The position numbers and the translations under genes were made by a program. Below the pieces are notes generated by a model. The model was not told the origin of the DNA and made no database searches. It was given only the letters and a program-made list of their open reading frames with translations. From NCBI GenBank assembly GCA_031259205.1, contig JAIRLS010000182.1, positions 1-30,636 on the forward strand: 30,636 nt of DNA. Direction: 5' to 3'. Each line of letters begins with the position of its first letter. Within the stretch, counting starts at the first letter, position 1. Shown here piece by piece: positions 24,388 through 30,636 of the stretch. The DNA comes from Bacteroidales bacterium. Lineage in GTDB: Bacteria; Bacteroidota; Bacteroidia; Bacteroidales; UBA4181.

Positions 24388-26511
24388 TCAATTTTCAATT
24401 TTCATTCCAAGTTCCTGAAAGACGAAACTCCACATGTCCGTTCGTTCTTCGATATTTTTTGAAACGGGTTTACCGGCTCCGTGTCCGGCATTGGTGTCTA
24501 TACGGATGAGGACGGGATGATTCCCTCCCGTTTTTTCCTGAAGGGTGGCGGCAAATTTGAACGAATGTGCGGGTACTACGCGGTCGTCATGGTCGGCGGT
24601 AGTAATCAGGGTAGCGGGGTATGCCGTTCCTTCCTTGAGGTTGTGCAGAGGAGAATAGCGGAAAAGGAAGTCAAAGTCTTTTTCGTTATCGCTGGAACCA
24701 TATTCGACGACCCATCCCCATCCGATGGTGAATTTTTGGTAGCGCAACATATCCATAACGCCTACGGCAGGCAATGCTACGCGAAAGAGTTCGGGACGCT
24801 GTGTCATGGCGGCTCCTACCAGCAGTCCGCCGTTAGAGCCTCCCTGTATGGCGAGTTTCCGGGCGGAAGTATATTGATGGTCGATCAGGTATTCTGCTGC
24901 TGCGATGAAATCGTCGAAAACGTTTTGTTTTTTATCGCGCATGCCGGCTTTGTGCCATTCTTCGCCGTATTCTCCGCCTCCGCGAAGATTTGCCAGCGCA
25001 TACACGCCGCCGTTTTCAAGGAACACGATATTGGCAATATTAAAAGAAGGCGTCAAACTGATGTTGAATCCGCCGTAGCCGTACAGCAGGGTGGGGTTGT
25101 TGCCGTCCCGTCGAAGCCCTTTTTTGTAAACCAGAAACATGTGTACCGGCGTGCTGTCTTTGCTGTGGTAAAAAATTTCTTCCGTCACGTAGTCATCGGT
25201 ATCGAACTTGGTTTCCGGACGGCGGAAAAGAGTGGTTTTTCCTTCGGGAATATCGTATTGATAGATGTCGGAAGGAGTAGTGAAGTTGGTGAAGGCATAA
25301 AACAGGGTCTTTTCGTTGCGTTTGCCCGACAGTCCCGACGCTGAACCTGTACCGGGAAGTCGGATTTCCTTCTCAATTTTTCCGGTGTAATCCAGTTGCA
25401 GTATTTTTGTGCTGGCGTTGTGCAGGTAGAAGGCAAAGAGTTTTCCGCCTCCGGTAGATACGTCTTCCAGCAGTTCCGTCGTTTCGGGGATGACGTCGAT
25501 CCAGTTGTCCGGCTTCGGATGGTTAGGGTCGACGGACACGAGGCGGTAATTGGGAGCGCCGTGGTCGGTAAGCAGCAGCAGCCGTCCTCTTTCATGATCC
25601 GCCACCTTGTAGTTATAGTCAAAACCTTTTGCCAGCAAGGTGATTTTTCCGGCGGGCTGCTTCAACTGCCGGAAGTACAGTTCGACGCCGGAAGTTCCTT
25701 CGGAAGCGTATATAATCAGGTATTCTTCATCTTCCGTCACTTGTGCCGAAAAGTAGCGCAACGGGTGTTCCCGGTCTTCAAAAACGAGTTGATCGCTGCT
25801 TTGCGGCGTGCCGAGAGTGTGGTAATACACTTTCTGATAGCGGTTTTGCCCGGTAAACTGTCCGCTTTCGTCCGGCCGGTCGTAACGGCTGTAGTAAAAG
25901 CCGTTGCCCAGCCATTCGGCATTGGAAAATTTTATCCATTGCAAATGGTCGTTCAACAATTCGCCTGTTTGCGTATCTTTCACAAAAATTTCCTGCCAGT
26001 CTGATCCTGCCCGCGAAATGTTGTAGGCGGCATAACGGTGGTCGGCGGAGAAATCGACGGATTTGAGCGCCACCGTACCGTCCGTTGAGAAGGTGTTGGG
26101 ATCAAGAAAGACTTCAGGCTCGCCGTCCGAAATTTTTTGACGGTACAGTACGGACTGGTTTTGCAATCCGTCGTTCTTGAAAAAATAGTAATGATCGCCT
26201 TCGCGGAAAGGGATTCCATAACGCGGATAATCCCATATCTCGGTGAGGCGCTGCCGGATTTTCTCCCGAAAAGGCACTTGCGACAGGTAATGTTCGGTAA
26301 CTTCGTTCTGTGCTTTCACCCATGCCGCCGTTTTTTCCGACCGGTCGTCTTCCAGTTGGCGGTAAGGATCCGCCACGGTCGTTCCGAAATAGTCGTCCGA
26401 TACGTCCTCCTTCTCGGAGACAGGATAGGGCTTCATACTGATTTGATTCTGACGGCACGCACAAATACAACAAAACATGATAATATAATATGGCGTTTTT
26501 AAAGATTTCAT
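24388..26511 (-). CDS. Prolyl oligopeptidase family serine peptidase (S9A), probable lipoprotein
   Basis: Cleaves short peptides after proline. The 707-aa protein has a 7-bladed propeller domain (about 80-430) and an alpha/beta hydrolase domain (about 435-707). Triad: Ser559 in QGGSNGGLLVG, Asp in ADHDDRVVP, His677 in NAGHGAG; YGYGGF and LRGGGEYGEEWH are other S9A landmarks. The N-terminus (YYIIMFCCICAC) has a lipobox-like end with Cys19, so it is probably lipid-anchored in the periplasm rather than cytosolic. Start ATG 26511 follows a full promoter (26531-26562). It leads the unit with the TonB-dependent receptor gene. Confidence 0.94.
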   Translation of the reverse strand: MKSLKTPYYIIMFCCICACRQNQISMKPYPVSEKEDVSDDYFGTTVADPYRQLEDDRSEKTAAWVKAQNEVTEHYLSQVPFREKIRQRLTEIWDYPRYGIPFREGDHYYFFKNDGLQNQSVLYRQKISDGEPEVFLDPNTFSTDGTVALKSVDFSADHRYAAYNISRAGSDWQEIFVKDTQTGELLNDHLQWIKFSNAEWLGNGFYYSRYDRPDESGQFTGQNRYQKVYYHTLGTPQSSDQLVFEDREHPLRYFSAQVTEDEEYLIIYASEGTSGVELYFRQLKQPAGKITLLAKGFDYNYKVADHERGRLLLLTDHGAPNYRLVSVDPNHPKPDNWIDVIPETTELLEDVSTGGGKLFAFYLHNASTKILQLDYTGKIEKEIRLPGTGSASGLSGKRNEKTLFYAFTNFTTPSDIYQYDIPEGKTTLFRRPETKFDTDDYVTEEIFYHSKDSTPVHMFLVYKKGLRRDGNNPTLLYGYGGFNISLTPSFNIANIVFLENGGVYALANLRGGGEYGEEWHKAGMRDKKQNVFDDFIAAAEYLIDHQYTSARKLAIQGGSNGGLLVGAAMTQRPELFRVALPAVGVMDMLRYQKFTIGWGWVVEYGSSDNEKDFDFLFRYSPLHNLKEGTAYPATLITTADHDDRVVPAHSFKFAATLQEKTGGNHPVLIRIDTNAGHGAGKPVSKNIEERTDMWSFVFQELGMKIEN

Positions 26512-26530
26512 TCGATATTGATTTTCGGTA

Positions 26531-26562
26531 CAAAATTAAATGAATGTGACAAGATTTCCAAA
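26531..26562 (-). promoter_or_regulatory. Promoter of the prolyl oligopeptidase - receptor unit
   Basis: On the minus strand TTTG (26559-26562), 20-bp spacer, TAATTTTG (26531-26538). TTTGGAA surrounds the -33 element, as at the pyrB promoter. Confidence 0.65.
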
Positions 26563-27060
26563 CGTATGAAAAAAAAGATTTAGGGATGCGAAAAAAGAGG
26601 GGAACTTTTAAAAACTTTTTATTTTTCTCTTGTTCTTTCAAGGACATTTTTTTTGAAAATTTCTCAGCAAAGATCTATCGTGCCATATTGTTTGTAAACT
26701 CACGATGTTTTTATATTTTATTGACACACAAATACATTTAATAATTTTATTTTTCGCGTCGGGACACACTATCCCTCAATTGCCTCCAGTTGAATTTTAC
26801 GAAACATGTTGTATGTGAAATTAAGTCCAATAAATTTTTACATTTAATAAATATTAGGTATTGTTAAAATTATATATAGATAACTTATTATTGAGTTTCA
26901 TAAAAGGCAAATTCAGAGGGATTTCAATCATATAATCGGCGTTATTATAACCTTTCCCTTGGTATTGCTAATTTAGTATAGAAATAATAGAAAAAATAGA
27001 AATAATAGGAATTAACTATTGAAAATCAATCGTTTAATGTCTAATTTAGAGCGATAGACT

Positions 27061-27228
27061 ATGTCAATTTACAATACCAAAAATAAAACCAAGTACGACG
27101 AAAAAATGATACAGGCAGACGAACCTGTTTTTCTGATGCGAAAGTTGCGGAGTATGCAAAAAAAATATGGAAAAAATACAGCAGAAGATCGAATTTTGCA
27201 AACAAAAACAACACTTATAATATATTAA
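27061..27228 (+). CDS. Small ORF, 55 aa, function unknown
   Basis: ATG 27061 to TAA 27226-27228, basic, hydrophilic product (MSIYNTKNKTKYDEKMIQAD ... MRKLRSMQKKYG ... NTAEDRI). I do not recognise it. No consensus promoter lies immediately upstream, although the composition of the region hides weak signals. The codon use is A/T-rich like the surroundings. It could be a real small gene, the start of a decayed gene, or chance. Confidence 0.25.
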   Translation: MSIYNTKNKTKYDEKMIQADEPVFLMRKLRSMQKKYGKNTAEDRILQTKTTLIIY

Positions 27229-27384
27229 TTATGTGATAATTGCATTTTAGTTATATGAAAGGTCGTCTATAAAATCCTTTTAATACTTTAAATATTAATA
27301 CTTTATAGAAAATTGCTACCCGACTCTTGCGGAATTAAAGTTCAAAGACGAGAGCGTTGTTTTCCGACAGAACTTGCCGGATAC

Positions 27385-27585
27385 TCATTCGAGATATGCT
27401 CCATTTGGAATAATGATGTTTTTGCTGATCAAAAATTTGATACTATCTTCGTTATCTTCCGGCAACTCAATTGCATACTCGTAACGATACGCCGGTGATT
27501 TGCGTTTCTCAAACATCTCGGCAATCAGCTTATTACCTCGATTTAACGTGTTGAGCAGTTCCCGTATGGTGTATTGCAGCCACAA
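27385..27585 (-). pseudogene. Fragment of a condensin-like (MksF/JetA-type) protein, N-terminal region
   Basis: The 66-codon frame reads RELLNTLNRGNKLIAEMF, then EKRKSPAYRYEYAIELPEDN and SIKFLISKNIIIPNGAYLE, and stops at TGA 27385. It looks like real, well-structured coding sequence (winged-helix-like). From memory it matches the N-terminal part of Bacteroidetes proteins encoded beside SMC-like ATPases (MksF or Wadjet JetA type); this is not certain. There is no ATG (the frame can only open at TTG 27585) and the protein ends where the family would continue. No SMC-like, Toprim or other partner gene is nearby. It is therefore read as a broken remnant of a lost plasmid-defence or condensin operon. 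Confidence 0.45.
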
Positions 27586-27760
27586 AACGCCGTTTTACGG
27601 TGCAGCAGCGTTACCGGATTTTTTTTCAAACTGGCGGGCTTACTTCAAAAACTGCGGGTATACTTCGGCTTTTTCATCCTGTCGTTTCCAAACGCGAGCG
27701 CCCTGCCAATACGGAAAACGACGGACTAAAGTTTTTTATTCGATTTATGAAAAAATGATT

Positions 27761-27768
27761 TACTTTTG
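27761..27768 (+). promoter_or_regulatory. -7 promoter element of the symporter-lipA-lipB operon
   Basis: TACTTTTG matches TAnnTTTG, 20 bp before ATG 27788. The -33 region is T-rich but lacks TTG. Confidence 0.5.
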
Positions 27769-27787
27769 CACAGCGTAAATATCTATT

Positions 27788-29071
27788 ATGGTAACAAAAA
27801 AGAAATTTGCTGTTCCCCTTTACTGGCAGATTATGATTGGAATGGGGGCAGGCATAGCGGCAGGCATTACAGCGCTGAAAGTGGACGGGATTCCATTTAT
27901 ACGGGACTGGATTTATCCGTGGGGAAAGTTGTTCATTGTACTGTTGCAGATGATAGCCATTCCGCTGGTTTTTGTCACCCTCGTCAAAGGAGTGCTTGGA
28001 CTGAAAGACATCAGCTCTTTTTCCCGCCTCGGCGGACGGGCCATCTTCCTGTATCTCGCTACGACCATCATTGCCGTAATGCTCGGACTGGCGCTCGGAT
28101 TGACGGTGAAACCGGGTAATCTTGTAAATAAGGATAAGATTGCCCATATTCAGGAGCAGTACAAAAGCATGACCGAAGAAAAGGAAAATGTCGCTCATGA
28201 AACATCACAACAAGGGCCTTTGAGGTTTATTGAGGATATCATTCCCGCTAACATTGTGGCGGCGGCAACAGATAACTCGAAAATGTTACAGGTGATCTTT
28301 TTTGCCTTGTTTTTCGGGTTGGCGGCCATTACCATTCCGGCGGAAAAAGTGAAACCGGTGGCAGAGTTGATGAACAGTCTGAACGACATCATCCTGCGCA
28401 TGGTAGATTACATCATACGGTTTGCGCCATACGGGGTAGCTGCTTTGATGGCAGGGCTTGTCGTCGATTACAACGGTGAAGCCGGCATATTCTCGGCTCT
28501 GGCGATGTACGCCTTGCTGGTCGTCGCAGCGCTGTTGATCATGATGTTCGTCTTTTATCCTTTGCTGATACGATTCTTCACGAAAATAACTCCCGGCCAT
28601 TTCATTAAAACCATGTTTCCCGTACAGTTGTTTGCTTTCACCACCAGCAGCAGTTCTTCCACGCTTCCCGTCAATCTTCACACGGTGGAAAAACGACTGG
28701 GCGTATCGAAAGATACCACCTCCTTCATTCTGCCTGTGGGAACGACCGTCAATATGGACGGAACAAGCTGCTATCAGACCATTGCCGTGCTTTTTATTGC
28801 ACAGGCGCTGGGAATAGACCTGACCGTTGAGCAGTTACTGACGATCATCGGAATGACGGTAATTTCCTCCATCGGCACGCCGGGTATTCCGGGCGGCAGT
28901 TTCGTCATCCTGATGATCGTCCTTACTTCCGTTGGCATCCCTGCCGACGGACTGGCGCTGATACTGGGCATCGACCGTCCGCTGGACATGCTGCGCACCT
29001 CGGTAAACGTCACCGGCGATGCAACGGTAGCCGCTATTATTGATAACCGACTGAAACGGCAACCGGCATGA
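27788..29071 (+). CDS. Dicarboxylate/amino acid:cation symporter (DAACS, GltP/DctA family)
   Basis: A 427-aa inner-membrane transporter coupling uptake of glutamate, aspartate or C4-dicarboxylates to Na+ or H+. Signatures in order: eight-helix fold starting VPLYWQIMIGMGAG; TTSSSSSTLPVN (serine-rich hairpin HP1); PVGTTVNMDGTSCYQ (TM7 with NMDGT); GTPGIPGG (HP2); and DRPLDMLRTSVNVTGD (TM8, with the Asp and Arg that help set substrate choice). A charged loop of about 40 residues (KDKIAHIQEQYKSMTEEKEN) lies between TM3 and TM4. Exact substrate cannot be told. It overlaps lipA by 4 nt (ATGA). Confidence 0.93.
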   Translation: MVTKKKFAVPLYWQIMIGMGAGIAAGITALKVDGIPFIRDWIYPWGKLFIVLLQMIAIPLVFVTLVKGVLGLKDISSFSRLGGRAIFLYLATTIIAVMLGLALGLTVKPGNLVNKDKIAHIQEQYKSMTEEKENVAHETSQQGPLRFIEDIIPANIVAAATDNSKMLQVIFFALFFGLAAITIPAEKVKPVAELMNSLNDIILRMVDYIIRFAPYGVAALMAGLVVDYNGEAGIFSALAMYALLVVAALLIMMFVFYPLLIRFFTKITPGHFIKTMFPVQLFAFTTSSSSSTLPVNLHTVEKRLGVSKDTTSFILPVGTTVNMDGTSCYQTIAVLFIAQALGIDLTVEQLLTIIGMTVISSIGTPGIPGGSFVILMIVLTSVGIPADGLALILGIDRPLDMLRTSVNVTGDATVAAIIDNRLKRQPA

Positions 29072-29967
29072 AGACCTCAGACCTTATCCGTGAAACGGCG
29101 GGCAGAAGAAAACCCGAATGGCTGAAAATCCGTCTGCCGCAAGGAAAACAGGCTGCCGAACTGAGCCGTATCCTACGGCAACAGCATCTGCATACTATTT
29201 GCAGCAGCGGATTGTGCCCCAATCAGGGGGAATGTTGGGCATGCGGTACGGCGACTTTTATGATATGCGGAGAGATATGCACCCGTGCGTGTCGATTTTG
29301 TCATGTCAAAACAGGACGCCCGAAACCGCCGGATACGGAAGAACCCCGTAACATTGCCCGTTCGGTACAACTGCTGAAGCTGAAACACGCGGTGATCACC
29401 TCTGTTGATCGAGACGATCTGCCCGATTTGGGAGCCGCCCACTGGGTGAAAGTGATAAAAGCCGTGAAAGCGGCGAATCCCGACACTACTGTGGAAGTAT
29501 TGATTCCCGATTTTCAGGGAAAAACGGAGTTGATCGACCTGATTCTCGAAACCTCTCCCGAAGTCGTATCGCACAATCTGGAAACGGTACGCCGGCTCTC
29601 AAAACAGGTGCGCAGCCGGGCTACTTACGACAGGTCATTGAAAGTGATCGGGCAGATTGCCGCTTCCGGCGTCATAGCCAAGTCGGGTATCATGCTGGGA
29701 CTGGGCGAAACGCGCGACGAAATCCTTGAAACCATGGACGACCTTATCCGGGTGGGCTGCCGGGTAATGACGATCGGCCAGTACCTGCAACCCTCCAAAA
29801 ACAATATCGCCGTAACCGAATACATTCGACCCGAAATATTTTCGGAATACCGGCAGATCGGAACGGAGAAAGGTTTTGCACATGTAGAAAGCGGCCCATT
29901 GGTACGCTCCAGCTATCATGCGGAAAAACATATTCATCCATCAACTTCGTATCATTGCAAACAGTAG
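29068..29967 (+). CDS. lipA: Lipoyl synthase
   Basis: Radical SAM enzyme that inserts two sulfurs into octanoyl groups on lipoyl domains. The 299-aa product has the auxiliary-cluster cysteines Cys45, Cys50 and Cys56 (CSSGLCPNQGEC), the radical SAM triad Cys71-x3-Cys75-x2-Cys78 (CTRACRFC) and the C-terminal RSSY motif, whose Ser binds the auxiliary cluster. ATG 29068 overlaps the symporter stop by 4 nt. It is followed by lipB with a 13-nt overlap, so the lipoate pair is one unit. Confidence 0.97.
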   Translation: MKTSDLIRETAGRRKPEWLKIRLPQGKQAAELSRILRQQHLHTICSSGLCPNQGECWACGTATFMICGEICTRACRFCHVKTGRPKPPDTEEPRNIARSVQLLKLKHAVITSVDRDDLPDLGAAHWVKVIKAVKAANPDTTVEVLIPDFQGKTELIDLILETSPEVVSHNLETVRRLSKQVRSRATYDRSLKVIGQIAASGVIAKSGIMLGLGETRDEILETMDDLIRVGCRVMTIGQYLQPSKNNIAVTEYIRPEIFSEYRQIGTEKGFAHVESGPLVRSSYHAEKHIHPSTSYHCKQ

Positions 29968-30632
29968 AAAATAATGATTTAGGGCTTGTCGGTTACCGGG
30001 AAGCGTGGCGGCAACAGGAAAACCTGCTGGAAAAATTAGCGGCCGAAAAACAGGCAGGCGTCTGTGGACCTCATTACCTGCTGATGACCGAACATCCCCA
30101 TGTATATACCATCGGTAAAAACGGCAATCAGGCCAATATGCTGGCAGACAGCATCCGGTTGAAGTCGACGGGAGCGGAACTGATTCGAGTGGACAGAGGC
30201 GGCGATATTACCTACCACGGGCCGGGACAATTGGTGGTTTATCCGGTTTTCAGGCTGGATCTTTTGGGGACAGGCATCAAAGAATATATTCGAAAGTTGG
30301 AGGAAATAGTGATTCGTACTGTCGGCGAATACGGAGTGGAAGGAAGCCGTATGGACGGGGCGGCAGGCGTATGGATAGACGTCCATTCCCCGAAAGCGCG
30401 CAAGATATGTGCTATCGGCGTCCGCTGTTCCCGCTCTGTTACCATGCACGGATTTGCCCTGAATGTCGGCACCGACCTGAAATATTTCAGCTACATCCAC
30501 CCCTGCGGCTTTACCGACAAGGGCGTAACCTCTCTGAATACGGAAACGGGAAAAATAACGGACATGAACGAAGTGAAACTGAGCATCAGACGACACTTTG
30601 AAGAAATATTCGGAATCCGCTTTATATCGTGA
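29955..30632 (+). CDS. lipB: Octanoyl-[acyl carrier protein]:protein N-octanoyltransferase
   Basis: Moves octanoate from ACP to lipoyl domains, giving the substrate of LipA. The 225-aa protein shows RGGDITYHGPGQ (81-92), catalytic Lys150 (KICAIGVRCSR), HGFALNV and catalytic Cys184 (HPCGFTDKGVTSL). The only plausible start is TTG 29955, inside the end of lipA: no in-frame ATG or GTG occurs between it and the conserved GYREAW. The overlap suggests coupled translation. The stop is 4 bases from the window end, so downstream genes are not seen. Confidence 0.95.
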   Translation: MQTVENNDLGLVGYREAWRQQENLLEKLAAEKQAGVCGPHYLLMTEHPHVYTIGKNGNQANMLADSIRLKSTGAELIRVDRGGDITYHGPGQLVVYPVFRLDLLGTGIKEYIRKLEEIVIRTVGEYGVEGSRMDGAAGVWIDVHSPKARKICAIGVRCSRSVTMHGFALNVGTDLKYFSYIHPCGFTDKGVTSLNTETGKITDMNEVKLSIRRHFEEIFGIRFIS

Positions 30633-30636
30633 ATCA

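Larger units (their letters stand above)
26563..27760. other. AT-rich, gene-poor stretch with gene fragments
   Basis: About 1.2 kb with no intact recognisable gene. 26579-26593 (TTTAGGGATGCGAAA) resembles the end of the dispersed repeat at 16294-16364, inverted. 26854-26967 (-) is a 37-codon open fragment ending in alternating polar/hydrophobic residues (DYMIEIPLNLPF), perhaps the end of a barrel protein. 26979-27008 has two TAGAAATAATAG repeats. 27061-27228 (+) is a 55-aa ORF. 27385-27585 (-) is a recognisable fragment. 27586-27730 holds only short broken frames. The base composition is far more A/T-rich than in the flanking genes. Confidence 0.6.

Overview
The window looks like a chromosomal segment of a Bacteroidales (Bacteroidota) bacterium. 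The evidence is the promoter type (repeated matches to the Bacteroidetes -7 element TAnnTTTG, often with TTG or TTTG 19-21 bp upstream), the near absence of Shine-Dalgarno sequences, a TonB-dependent receptor, a lipoprotein prolyl oligopeptidase, and Bacteroidetes-type versions of Pgi, GlnRS and LipA/LipB. The genus cannot be fixed from sequence alone. The dispersed repeats and the relic at 4558-4975 recall gut or digester Bacteroidales, but that is an inference.

Layout. 1-139 (-): start of a probable lipoprotein cut by the window edge, with its own promoter. 338-4063 (-): a compact operon, eda - hexuronate-type MFS transporter - cvpA - slyD-like FKBP - tadA. 4127-4531: gene-free and repeat-bearing. 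4558-4975 (+): a decayed pseudogene behind an intact-looking promoter. 5113-11696 (+): pgi - glnS - a 1180-aa exporter/acyltransferase/methyltransferase-like fusion, with a 4-nt overlap and a 3-nt gap. 11755-12738 (+): argC, converging with an SGNH hydrolase gene (-). 14452-15761 (+): pyrB - crcB. 15762-16378: an island of palindromes and tandem repeats. 16379-17245 (-): yitT-family gene. 17427-19125 (+): DUF47 (PhoU-like) - PiT phosphate transporter, with 11-bp direct repeats upstream of the promoter. 19131-22213 (-): HTH/H1-like protein - TPR protein - terminator - ribF. 22310-26511 (-): prolyl oligopeptidase - TonB-dependent receptor. 26540-27760: AT-rich, gene-poor stretch holding gene fragments. 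27788-30632 (+): dicarboxylate/amino-acid symporter - lipA - lipB.

Most genes are housekeeping: sugar phosphate metabolism, translation fidelity (glnS, tadA), arginine and pyrimidine synthesis, flavin and lipoate cofactors, and phosphate and fluoride handling. No plainly new multi-gene system is visible. The points most worth a second look are the three-part exporter fusion, the candidate Pho-type operator before the phosphate transport operon, the near-identical promoters before pyrB and the left-edge gene, the pseudogene before pgi, the fragment resembling a condensin-like (MksF/JetA) subunit, and the palindrome island.
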